A DNA stretch of 64,000 bases from Sycon ciliatum (lineage: Eukaryota > Porifera > Calcarea > Leucosolenida > Sycettidae), in assembly GCF_964019385.1 (NCBI RefSeq), contig NC_088643.1, positions 10,600,098-10,664,097 of the forward strand. Direction: 5' to 3'. The notes under the pieces are model-generated. The model was not told the origin of the DNA and searched no databases. It saw only the letters and a program-made list of their open reading frames with translations. The position numbers and the translations under genes are program-made. Shown in pieces: positions 9,620 through 19,159 of the stretch. Every line of letters starts with the position of its first letter. Positions within the stretch are counted from its first letter, which is position 1.

Positions 9620-11780
9620 TCTAAATTTTTGTTTGTTTGTTTCTTTCTTTTATTTGAATTCGTTTAGAGCACAGGCAATTCTGACTTCTCACCAGAGGAA
9701 AAACCTCCGGTTTCTGCTAAGAACGAATATAATATTATGAGAGAAGGAAATATTAAAAAGAATCATAACATGATAATTCCAAAGCACAAAGTTTGTATAT
9801 AATTCAAATGGGTGTGTGTATGTGTAAGCATGCAGTGAAGAAAACACCGAGAAAACATGCAGTAATGTGTAGGGATGCCGAGCAAGGTGGTTACAAATTA
9901 ATTCGGTTCAGAGCCAGTTTAAAGGCAACCGCCGCACTGTGGAGGCGAATATCGCTGGGAAGGGCATTCCAAAGAGTGCTTCCCACAAATGTCAATGACT
10001 GACGACCGGAAGGTCCAGGAAGGAAAGGCACTTGCAGTAGCCGCTGCTCCTGTCCTCGAGTAATTCGGCGATCATCCCGGGATGCTTGGCCTGTGTTAGC
10101 CATCAACTGAAAGTAGGTGCAGAAAAGAGGACTTGCAAGATCATGTAGGCAACGGAAAACAAAAAACAAAACCTTGTAGTTAAAAATGTGAGTTAGGGAT
10201 CGAATAGATAAGCGCACGAGGAGGGGGGCTGTGGATGCACGGCTGGAGAGTCGGAAAATTGCACGAATTCCGGATTTGCTGGATTTGATTAAACGACTCT
10301 GCAGCTGCTGTGTCAGCGACGGGAAGAATGCATTGGATGCGTACGTTAGTCGTGCTTGCACAATGCCAATGTACCAAAGTCTGCGGGCTCTTATGGGCAG
10401 AGATCGCCCATTGCGCCATAGCTGGCTGATGGCGACTGACGCCTTCTGCACAACACTGGAGACATGTGGCTGCCAGGATAGCTGGTCATCAATGGTTACG
10501 CCAAGGTATTTGGCAGTGGAGGTAACAGTTAAGGCTTGATCCTTACATTTCACGACTGGTATGTCGCCAGTGAGTCCCCGAGGTTGAATTACCATGACTT
10601 GGGTTTTGCCGGTATTCAGCAGAAGCCCAATTTCGGAGAGCCAGTCAGACAGACGTGTCACAGCCGTAGTCAACGTCTTGCAAACAGTGTCTAGATCTGA
10701 ATCAGAATAATCTAGGATGATGTCGTCCGCGAACTCCTGATGAACAACAATGCAAGGTATAACGTCGGAAATGTCACTCGTGTAAAGGACAAAGAGAAGC
10801 GGCCCAAGAACACTGCCTTGGGGCACACCTCTTGAGCATGGGACTGCATCAGAAAGAGCCTCACACACCTTGACACGCTGAGTACGACCAGACAGATAGC
10901 TAGCCAACCATAACAATACTCTGCCATTGACTCCCAGGGTGAATAGTTTATCAATCAGACGTTGATGTTGGACACGGTCAAACGCTTTTGACATGTCAAC
11001 CATCACAATACCTGTGTATTTTCGCTCTTGTTTGGCCAACAGCCAACGGTTGGCGGCTAGAACTAATGCATCTTCGGTAGAGTGCATTTTCCTGTAGGCA
11101 AACTGACTGCTAGGTAATATGCTATGTTGCGTGAGGTATGCTGTGAGTTGCTTCTTTACAAAGAACTCCAAAATCCGGGACAGAATAGGGAGCAATGACA
11201 CTGGTCTATAGTTAGTAGGGGATGTTGCATCGCCACTCTTGAACAGTGGACTAATGTGTGATGTTTTAAAACACACTGGCACAGTACCTAATGTCAAGGA
11301 TGCATTGACTAGGGTGGTAAATGGAGGTGCCAGGACATCTGAACACTGCTGCAGTACAATTCCAGGAATGTTGTCACTCCCAGATGCTTTGTGAGGACTC
11401 ACAGTTTGCAAGCATTGTGCAACATCAGACACGCTTACCGGCTGAAATGTTGAGAAGCTAGATGCAGAGGCTGGACCATGTGGTATATGCAGCTCAGGTG
11501 GCCGCATAGGGTCATGCACAATGTCTCCAAACAATTTACTGAGTGACTCAAGCGGCGCTTCAGGTTCTTTCCGTGTCTTCTGTCGGCCTGTGACATCGTT
11601 CATGACAGCCCAAAGTTGCCGTTGATCTGATGTATCACATCTCTTAGTGAAGTACAAGTTGCGCAGACTCCTGTCCAACTTCCGTGCTTTGGAGCGAGCT
11701 GATCGGTGTGCTTCTTGAAGGTTCTGATCGGTTTTGTCTCGGAGCCAGAGACGATGCGCCCGGTTCCGTTCACGAACACT
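9620..11780 (-). mobile_element. 5'-truncated LINE (Jockey/CR1/L2-like superfamily), copy 1
   Basis: The unit includes the RT ORF at 9891-11780, a 3' untranslated region, and a 3' end near 9620-9650 that reads AATAAAAG followed by AAAC repeats on the minus strand. The 5' end abuts a (TAA)n run at 11781-11807, and nothing of an endonuclease domain remains. Confidence 0.75.
9891..11780 (-). CDS. LINE reverse transcriptase, partial
   Basis: About 630 codons are open with no stop. RT motifs in order: ISPLFKSGD/NYRPVSLLPILSRILE, then VDMSKAFDRVQ (first catalytic Asp), CSRGVPQGSVLGPLLF, and the FADD catalytic box (EFADDIILDY). A connection domain follows, and the tail SLTFVGSTLWNALPSDIR is typical of the C-terminal ends of these LINEs. 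Upstream of RT, SVRERNRAHRLWLRDKT is the usual linker after the endonuclease. Codons upstream of 11780 in the same frame are antisense to another element and encode a spurious leucine run from (TAA)n, so the real coding part starts at the truncation. The open frame suggests a fairly young copy. Confidence 0.85.
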   Translation of the reverse strand, partial: SVRERNRAHRLWLRDKTDQNLQEAHRSARSKARKLDRSLRNLYFTKRCDTSDQRQLWAVMNDVTGRQKTRKEPEAPLESLSKLFGDIVHDPMRPPELHIPHGPASASSFSTFQPVSVSDVAQCLQTVSPHKASGSDNIPGIVLQQCSDVLAPPFTTLVNASLTLGTVPVCFKTSHISPLFKSGDATSPTNYRPVSLLPILSRILEFFVKKQLTAYLTQHSILPSSQFAYRKMHSTEDALVLAANRWLLAKQERKYTGIVMVDMSKAFDRVQHQRLIDKLFTLGVNGRVLLWLASYLSGRTQRVKVCEALSDAVPCSRGVPQGSVLGPLLFVLYTSDISDVIPCIVVHQEFADDIILDYSDSDLDTVCKTLTTAVTRLSDWLSEIGLLLNTGKTQVMVIQPRGLTGDIPVVKCKDQALTVTSTAKYLGVTIDDQLSWQPHVSSVVQKASVAISQLWRNGRSLPIRARRLWYIGIVQARLTYASNAFFPSLTQQLQSRLIKSSKSGIRAIFRLSSRASTAPLLVRLSIRSLTHIFNYKVLFFVFRCLHDLASPLFCTYFQLMANTGQASRDDRRITRGQEQRLLQVPFLPGPSGRQSLTFVGSTLWNALPSDIRLHSAAVAFKLALNRINL

Positions 11781-11807
11781 TAATAATAATAATAATAATA
11801 ATAATAA
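11781..11807. repeat. (TAA)n microsatellite at an element junction
   Basis: Nine TAA units lie exactly between two retroelement pieces that point away from each other, both broken at their 5' sides. Confidence 0.9.
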
Positions 11808-12122
11808 AACAGACCCGACATTATTATCAAGGGCAAAGATGAAGCGTTCCTTGTGGACGTAAGTGTCCCTCTGGATAGGAACATCCGCCGAAAATCTGTG
11901 GAAAAGATACAGAAATATCAAGGCCTGAAGCGTGAGGTGGAGCAGATGTGGCAGGTGCGGGCCAAGATCGTGCCAGTAATTGTGGGGGCATTGGGTGGAT
12001 TAACCCCCTCGACTGCTGACTTTGTGAGGGAACTGGATGCCGGAGCCAGTGTATCGATCTTGCAAAAGGAGGCGCTCCTTGGCACAGTTGACATCATCAG
12101 GTCAATAACTCAGATGAAATAA
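11808..12122 (+). pseudogene. Restriction-like endonuclease C-terminus of a LINE (R2/NeSL-like)
   Basis: From 11808 the frame reads RPDIIIKGKDEAFLVDVSVP, followed by NIRRKSVEKIQKYQGL, WQVRAKIVPVIVGALGGLTP, and LLGTVDIIRSI before the stop at 12120-12122. PD followed about a dozen residues later by DV is the PD-(D/E)xK core of the restriction-like endonuclease found at the C-terminus of R2-, NeSL- and R4-type LINEs. The reverse transcriptase part is missing. It differs from the other endonuclease LINE family in this window, so it marks a second family. Confidence 0.75.
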
Positions 12123-12267
12123 TAATTACACTCTAATAAGTTACATTGGTTTGCAAATGCCCATGGTTCGAACTATTAGTTGAAGCACCTATTTGCAGAA
12201 AATAATTATGATCGTAATATTAATCACTTGCCAATAACAAAGACAACAATAATACCATCAGCCCCCA

Positions 12268-14480
12268 TTCACCGGTTTTGTTGTTGTTGTTGTTGTTGTT
12301 GTTTATTTATTTTACATCGCAAGGCAAACGGGCAGTTCTGCCCAATATTATGGAAGCGATGACAACCAATAAGAGGAGTCAGAAATGAAGAGAAAAATAA
12401 ATGAAAATAGAAATACGAAAATGGAAGTAGCAATGAGGGGAGGCAGGGTCAAGACGAGCAGAAAAAAATGGATCTCAAATTTACAAGTCGGGTCATCGTA
12501 GCATGATTCTATCGAGCCTCATCAGCAGGTTACAAAAGCCATTACATTTAACCGAAGTAAAATACGCGCAGCATGCGTTTGAATTCACGGACAGATACTA
12601 TGGACTTCATACAGTCGGGCAGGCCATTCCAGAGTCGGCAGCTGGCTAGAAGCGGTCGGCATGCGCCAGAAGCACTGTGGGCCAGGGGGAGGGGAAGGTT
12701 GCGTCCCAATTGACCTCGAGTGGTCATGCCTGTCGGCGGGCCTTGCAATACAATTCGGGACGACAACAGCTCACTGACGATTCCAGAACGGATTCTAAAT
12801 GTCAGGAGTCGGAGCTTGCATTCTCCTCGTTCCAGCGCTGAGCAGACACCCAGCCTGGTGTACAGGGGAAGAGTGTGGGCCAATGGGTGCTCATCGGCCA
12901 CGCAACGGATACAACGTTTATCCAGTTTGGCTACTGTGTTCCGCTGCTCAGCGGACAGTCCTGGGAGAAACGCATTCGACGCATATAGAATATCCGGTAT
13001 GACAAGGGCAGAGTAATACAGCATCGCCTGCCTCACTGTTAGGCAGTGCCGGATCTGGCGGAGGATCCGCAGCTTCATAGCCGTGCGTCGGACGATAGAG
13101 GTGACTTGCGGTGACCAGCGAAGATTTTCGTCCAGAGTGACTCCGAGGTAGCGAGCCGTACTGGTCTGGGCAAGAGGCGTGCCAGTGCAAGTAATGTGGA
13201 GGTCGAGGTTTGCCTGCCGTCCAGCTTTGATTGCAAGCACTTGCGTCTTTCCGGTGTTGAGGATAAGCCCTTTGGCATCGAGTAGCCTGGCGACAGCCGA
13301 CACTGCTGCGGAAAGGGTGATGTTGATGGCGTGAGCGCTAGCGTGGCTCAGGTACAGCATGATGTCGTCCGCGAACATTAGTGTACGCACCGGGTCAGCT
13401 ACTGATGCGACACATCTCGTGTAGATCGCGAATAATATCGGACCAAGCACGCTTCCCTGGGGGACACCGCACGTGCAAGCTGTTTCCTCTGAGCGTGTAC
13501 CGTTGGCAGTGACCACACACTGGCGTCGTGAGCTGAGGTAGTCCGCAAACCAGTCCAGTGCCGTAGAGGAGACACCAAGTTCGAAGAGATCCTGGAGCAA
13601 GGTCTGATGTTGGACCTTGTCGAAAGCTTTGCTCATATCAATGAGCACCACGCCGGTATGCAGGTGCTGGTCTGCGGCTTCGTAAAATTGATCTACAGCC
13701 AACAAGACTGCGTCCTCTGTGGAGTGGTGGGCTCGGTAAGCGAATTGCTCGGCAGGAAGGAGGTCATGTTCGGTTAGGAGCACACAGAGCCTTTTATGCA
13801 CAATCCTTTCCAGGATCTTTGAAACAACCGGGAGCAAAGATATAGGGCGGTAGTTCTTAGCAGTTTCGGGGTCTCCTGCCTTGAAAATGGGGCGAATATG
13901 GGCCAATTTCAGCATCATCGGAACCTTTCCCATGGCCAGTGACGCGTTCATCAAGATAGTCAGTGACGGGGCCAGGACCCGAGCGCAGTGTCGCAACACA
14001 TAGCAGGGAATTCCGTCGCTACCCGTGGCCTTCCTCTCGTCTACCTTCAGTAGGAGAGCAAGCACTTCTTCGCATGTGGCTGGTTCGAAGCGGTTCAAGC
14101 CATCTGCTATGCCCGGTCCCTCAGGTTGGGATAGGACATCAGGTCGCTGCGGATCACTGACAACTGAACTGAATTGGGCATTGAGGGCAGACGCAGTGAG
14201 TCGAGTAGGAGTTGACGATTTCTTCCGACCGCAGAGGTCGTTGAGGACCTTCCAAGCTTTACGGGGGTTGGATTGACACGTGTCCAGTAGTTGTGTATAG
14301 TAGGATGATTTCAGCTGACGAGCAAGCCGCTTTGCTGCTTTGCGGGCATCTGAAAATGTGTCGTAAAGTTCCGTGTCCGTAGGTTTTCGGAGCCAACGAT
14401 GGTGGGCATGATTTCGTTCGCGGACTGCATCATGGTAAACGGCCGTTTTCCATGGGGATCTTGTAAGAATCGTTTTGACG
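12268..14480 (-). mobile_element. 5'-truncated LINE (Jockey/CR1/L2-like superfamily), copy 2
   Basis: The 3' end on the minus strand reads GGGCAGAACTGCCCGTTTGC, then TAAAATAAATAAA and a (CAA)n tail at about 12279-12303 (TTG on the plus strand). A related tail stands at 29188-29250. The 5' side stops near 14480 in the linker before the RT domain. The insertion is close to, but distinct from, the LINE at 9620-11780. Confidence 0.75.
12548..14480 (-). CDS. LINE reverse transcriptase, partial
   Basis: The frame is open for about 640 codons. An apparent start at 14098 is a TTG within the frame; the sequence continues upstream through FNDLCGRKK-like linker text (KAWKVLNDLCGRKKSS, AVRERNHAHHRWLRKPT) to about 14480. 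RT motifs: NYRPISLLPVVSKILERIV, IDMSKAFDKVQ, CGVPQGSVLGPILF and the catalytic FADD (LMFADDIMLYLS). The C-terminal part has ARYLGVTLDENLRWSPQV and LWNGLPDCM, standard for the superfamily. Organisation equals the LINE at 9891-11780, but the proteins are clearly different subfamilies. The 5' end with the endonuclease is missing. Confidence 0.85.
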
Positions 14481-14933
14481 GTGCTTCACTGATGTTGAAT
14501 GAGAAGAATGATATTGCTGCCTTCAGTGCTATTGTGTCGCTGAAGGGCTCGATTTCAGATTTGATGACGGTTACTTTTCAACGGATTTTGTTTGCTGATT
14601 TAGCTCTCTTGCTATTACTGTACATGCTTGTGTTAAGTCTCATTCTCGCAGATTAGTTGTATAATAGATTGTACATGCATCATTGTAGATTTGCTGTTCA
14701 CAGTATTTCTCTCTTTTTTCTTTCTTTTTTCTCAGTCTTCCTTATTATATTTTCTTCACATACAACAGCAGTACTCCCTTAAATGACCCGGGATGCTGCA
14801 TAATACAAACACAAAACCAATAAAGCCACCCCCATAACGAGAGAGCTTGGAAGCTCAGGGCCCTACGCTATGCCGTTTTGCCTAGCTCATCATTTATGCC
14901 ACAATTTCATCGTGCTGTTGTCCGACATGCTAT
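14481..14933. other. No gene recognised
   Basis: An 85-codon ORF (14399-14656, plus) is mostly antisense to the LINE linker, and I do not support it. A 45-bp word beginning CGAGAGAGCTTGGAAGCTCA (about 14839) recurs at about 16032. Confidence 0.4.
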
Positions 14934-15538
14934 ACGACATCCTTATTATTATTTTTTTTTTTTTTTTTTTTTTTTTGATAGTGAGGAAAATGTTATCAAC
15001 TCCAAAGCACGAAAAAGGCCAAAAACTAAACCAAGAACATATGCAATAACATGTTATTTATAAAGACAGGACAAGTGAATAATTAGTCAGTCCATTGTTC
15101 ATGATGATCTCCGACGGTTACGTCGGCAAGCGAGCCTCCGCCACTGCCAAAGCAGCGTGGGCTCCGCAGGAGGGTGCAAATTTCAAACCAAAATTTAAAC
15201 GCCTACAACCGCGAATGCACATGATACAGGATTTCAGAAGGCTGAAGGAAATCCTGCATCTAACAAATGCCATAACATGAGAGTAATGCTCACCCCTCTT
15301 CTCCGCCAACAGATGAGCAATTCGTTTGTACAGTGCTGTTGATGCTGGACCCATTCCGCCACTGGCTGACATGACCGCCGGAACAAAGGAGGCTTGCTCA
15401 ACCTGCCTCACCCGCTCCTCATAGTGCCTTCTCTTTTCTTTTTCATGTCGCTGATACACAATAGTATGTGGTGCAGATCGATTTGAGCGTGAGTGAGGAT
15501 TAAAAACCCGTATATCAATAAGTGCACGACATCCTTAT
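14934..15538 (-). mobile_element. Endonuclease-LINE (RLE family) insertion, copy C
   Basis: A 5'-truncated insertion is bounded by a perfect 13-bp duplication ACGACATCCTTAT (14934-14946 and 15526-15538). It ends in a poly(A) tail seen as a T run at about 14950-14976. The coding part (15118-15525, minus) starts inside the endonuclease core at LIDIRVFNPHSRSN and continues with VYQRHEKEKRRHYEE, the tail conserved in all copies of this family here. It is nearly identical to copy B (27972-28567), so both are recent. The truncation lies almost at the same place as in copy E (40484). Confidence 0.9.
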
Positions 15539-16100
15539 ACTGTACAACACCGTATTGATGTCTGGCGCTCAGCTGTCGCCTTCATCTACCGGGTATGCCT
15601 ATGGTGCGGGTGTAATAATGACTTCGTACATGCGTTAGGGGCCGTCCAAGGATAGCAATCATATTTTCAAAACGAAATGTTTTCGTTTGGGGGTGGGTGG
15701 GTTTGATGGAGTTTCATTTTGAAATAATTATTGAATGCAGATGGAGAATGCCCAGTTCCACGTCAGCACCGCTGGCGACTGGGCTCCCTCAGTTCCACCA
15801 AGGCGTGCGCAGGACCTGGGTTGCCACTCACCCGTCAAGCCCACCGCGGTGAGGAGTTTTTAATATCATTATTCGGTCAGGCCTGCGTCCGTAGCAGCAA
15901 GTTGAAGAGTTCGAGTTGATCGCTCGTCGCTGTGGCGTTGACCTGCTTTGGCCGTGCGCTGCGTCCGCGAATGGTCCAGGACCCAAAAGGAATCCAATAC
16001 AGTCATCAGCGACTACTACATTGCAGTGTGCTACGAGAGAGCTTGGAAGCTCAGGGCCCTACGCTATGCTTTTTTGCCTTGATGACCTAGACGAAAAAAA
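15539..16100. other. No gene recognised
   Basis: Short ORFs only (15731-15919, 15916-16245 plus). The word CGAGAGAGCTTGGAAGCTCAG with its flank is a second copy of the sequence near 14839. Confidence 0.4.
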
Positions 16101-16580
16101 GCATAGGGATGTTATAAATTCTTTAAAAAATTCCTTTTTTTCAGACATAACCTGGGATTCGAACCCGCACTATCGCGCGCCCTGCATTCATCCCCCGATA
16201 CACTTCGCATACATACTAATTCTTCCAAGTTGTTTCACATTGTGATCTTGCATTTGAAAGCCCTATTTGAGTTATATGCATTGTGGCCAGCCGTCTTTGA
16301 TGGCACGGTACGGTAGGGGATAGGGACGGGACAGGTACGATCGAGGGTAATACGACACCGTCTCCCGTACCGTACCGTACCATCAAACACAGCTGGCCAC
16401 ATACAGCTTCCCGCAATATTCAAATAGGGCTTTCAAACGCAAGATAATAACGTAACGCAACTTGGAAGAATGGGTATGAATGCAAAGTGTATGGGGGAAT
16501 GCATGTAGGGCGATAGTGCGGGTTCGAATCCCAGGATATGCCTGAAAAAGGAGAATTGAAAAATTTATAACATCCTATGC
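16101..16580. mobile_element. Foldback element carrying tRNA-like B boxes in both arms
   Basis: The ends GCATAGGGATGTTATAAATT and AATTTATAACATCCTATGC are inverted. The arms continue with interruptions to a centre near 16340 rich in GTACCGTACC. Each arm contains GCGGGTTCGAATCCC (plus at about 16520-16534, minus at about 16152-16166), the consensus internal B-box/T-loop of tRNA genes. No complete A box or tRNA fold is evident. It may be an inverted dimer of a tRNA-derived SINE or a foldback MITE that captured a tRNA piece. Confidence 0.65.
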
Positions 16581-16717
16581 TTTTTTGCCGTCAGATACGG
16601 ATAGCGCCAGGTGTGACACAAACAAACAAACACACAAACAAACACCAAATTAAAGCTGTGTGGACCCTGGCTAGCGCCAGACGTTACTGAAGTAACGTCT
16701 TCTGCATAGCTACGGGA

Positions 16718-16743
16718 ATAATAATAATAATAATAATAATAAT
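16718..16743. repeat. (AAT)n microsatellite
   Basis: Eight to nine uninterrupted ATA/AAT units. Confidence 0.9.
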
Positions 16744-16892
16744 ACTGATGAGCTCCGACAGGGAGCGAAACAGCTGTCTAGAGGCGTGGAGCAATATTAT
16801 CTCTCAACGGAAGTGTCCTTGCTGGTGTCTGTATGGTTCGGCTGAAGAGCGCGTAGTTGGGAATGCAATGAATGACCCAAAAGCCTCTTTAA

Positions 16893-17944
16893 GGGGGCAG
16901 CCTACCCATAATTATTATAATTATGGCATTCAATTGACCGTAACTTTGGTGTTTCTCAGTGGATTTGAGTGAAATTTTGACCACACACTCCTGCCACTAT
17001 GCTGGCCCTCAGGACATGATTTACAAGTTCTTGCGCCTCACTGACAGGCTTTCCAGGCCGGAAAAACTGAAATTTCCGGCATAGTGCCACGGTGTGCGAG
17101 CCACCCAGGAGCCAAACAAATGCATTTACATTTTTTCACATTTTCGTGCCCATTCTGTCCGTGCGCGGGACCTAAACCTAAAACAAGTCCAGAAGCAGCC
17201 ATGGGTGGTGGGGTAGGGCCCCTCAACGTGGCCCTGGAATCTGTCACAACGGAACGAGTGGGCGTTCTTTCACGGACTCCCACAGACCCAAGTCAATTTT
17301 TGAATTTTTTTAGGTTTGGCACGTGCTACGAGGTCGTACCTTTGATACAACATCCAGTGCTGGGACCTCCACAGCAAGCCATTTCCACAGCGCTGCACAC
17401 CAAATCCAGGATGCCCTCAGAAACCGGCAAAGACTGCCACTCACGTTTCACTACTGCCTAGTACTGAATCCTACCTGACTTCTTGACACGACTCAAACTT
17501 GCCAAAGTCACTAAATCAACGACGTCAACTACAATAATCAAGCCACATATCTGCAACGTCACGAGGGTGCTGTCAAAAGTCCTGCTGCACGGCGGCGGGC
17601 TTCGCCCGCCGCCGTGCAGCCCAATACGTGGTTTTTAAACGTGATTTTTTGGACTTTTTTGGACTTGGGGCAAAATTCTGCACACTTTCGCGTGTTTCCA
17701 TAATACGACAAGTTGCGCACGGTCTGCTCACATTCAAATACAGTGCTGCCAACAAATGACAGCATGCAACAAAAAAATCTTTCCTTGCAAGGGCACATTT
17801 TCGGCCATAACTCTTGAACGGCTGGTCAGATAGGGACACAATTTTCAGAGAATTTGCAGCTATTCATACTCTTTCAACTGACGTAGCACTCAATATGAAT
17901 TTACAAATTCGGTGTTTCAGCGAATTTTTGGGTAGTCTGCCACC
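16893..17944. mobile_element. TTAA-target MITE (Kolobok-like), copy 2
   Basis: Inverted ends GGGGGCAGCCTACCC and GGGTAGTCTGCCACC are flanked by TTAA on both sides (16889-16892, 17945-17948). The interior is about 97% like the copy at 5466-6733 by eye but lacks the 200-bp MITE inserted there, so it gives the empty site for that insertion. The 125-codon ORF at 17084-17461 is conserved between the copies, probably because both are young; it has no transposase motif. Confidence 0.8.
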
Positions 17945-18199
17945 TTAACGGGCAACAAAACACAATTTGCCAAGATGAAGGATGTTAACACAAATGAAGA
18001 GAATAATTGTATGAAGAAAAAAAGAAAGAAAAAGAAGGAAAAAAGAACTTCAATAAGCCAACCTCTACAATCAGCACTACGGAAGAAAACCAGGTGGAAT
18101 GCCCAAAACCAACATGGAACGAATCCAATCATAGTACAACTAACTTCAGACAAGAACAATACAAAATCCAGACCTCTGAATGTGATGTAAACTGTCATT

Positions 18200-18490
18200 G
18201 TCTCTCAGCCACTCACAGGCGGCCCTCAGCCACCGCCAACTTCCGCAGTGCGTTGACTGGTCGGTGGTACATGGATCTAGCTCCGCGAATGCACATAATG
18301 GCTGACCGTAATAGTGCAAAGGCGAGGCGACAGCGTACATATGTATTCATCTCCGCATACTTCTTTTTCTCTCCCCTGGAAAGCAGACCACACAAACGCT
18401 TGATGAAACGCGAGCACTCTGGCGCACAACAACCGGCCGTGGTGAAAATGAGAGGTCTGCATTTACCACGATCCACATTGATTATGCGTT
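18200..18490 (-). pseudogene. RLE-family LINE C-terminal fragment, copy F
   Basis: The minus frame reads CRPLIFTTAGCCAPECSRFI, then YVRCRLAFALLRSAIMCIRG, matching the C-terminal tail seen in copies A-E (for example YIRCRLSFALLRSCIMCLRG in copy A). It lacks the endonuclease core, and no target duplication or poly(A) was identified. It is an older remnant. Confidence 0.7.
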
Positions 18491-18514
18491 CAGCATACTA
18501 ATAATAATAACAGT

Positions 18515-18720
18515 TCGCATATCACTCATTGCATGAGCTAGGTCAACGCATCTGTTGACAATTTCGAGCCAAGCAGCTCTATCAGAAGCAGCTAGATTGC
18601 ACAGCATCCAGAAGCGAGAGATTATTGCATTGTAAGTCTTTCTTGACGACGTCGATCCATCTCAGACGTGGTCGTCCGCGCCGCGGGGTCGTCGTATGTC
18701 TGTTGTGTTGATTGACATTT
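18515..18720 (-). pseudogene. LINE (RTE-like) C-terminal remnant
   Basis: On the minus strand, GRPRLRWIDVVKKDLQ is followed, after one frameshift, by LAASDRAAWLEIVNRC. The pattern GRP-RW-D--KDL ... A-DR--W is a signature of the C-terminal end of many LINE proteins, especially RTE-like. Only this stretch remains. Confidence 0.6.
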
Positions 18721-18789
18721 GGAGGGCTTGGAAAGATCAGGCTACACTGTAACCAGGTAACAATACATGATTGTTTTCACGATGACAGC

Positions 18790-18934
18790 GTGAACAAGGC
18801 ATAGGACATACGGCCACTGGCACTGTATGGGAAACAGTAGCGACCTGTTTACATGGGTAGTTGCATTCAGATCAGGAACACTGTTACCCATACACTGACA
18901 TGATACAGTGCAATGGGTCATCCGCCTTGTTCAC
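18790..18934. mobile_element. 145-bp hairpin MITE, copy 1
   Basis: The ends GTGAACAAGGC and GCCTTGTTCAC are inverted, and inner words such as CACTGGCACTGTATGGG pair with CCCATACACTG. A second copy at 53515-54242 is interrupted by another MITE and a SINE. This copy preserves the uninterrupted site GTTTACATGG. Confidence 0.7.
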
Positions 18935-19091
18935 TTTTCGATAGCGAGCATAACATGATTTTTTTTGAATTTTGGTACTTTAGCTGTACGCTGATTGGTG
19001 ACAATGCAACACAATTATTGTGGAAAGGTCACAACAATAAGAGACAAGATCAAAAGGAAACCTTTACAAAAAAAAACAAAAACAAAAAAAT

Positions 19092-19152
19092 TCACGGTTC
19101 GCGTGAGACTCGGCCAAAGGCCCAGTTTTCCGCATCCGCAGGAACGCCACCA
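19092..19152 (-). mobile_element. SINE 3' fragment
   Basis: On the minus strand GGTGGCGTTCCTGCGGATGC leads into GAGTCTCACGCGAACCGTGA, matching the 3' end of the SINEs at 733-960 and 53807-54137. Confidence 0.8.
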
Positions 19153-19159
19153 TAATAAT

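Noticed and set aside
11781-11921. N-terminal leucine-rich extension of the LINE RT ORF
   Set aside because: The leucines come from (TAA)n and the rest is antisense to the endonuclease fragment at 11808-12122.
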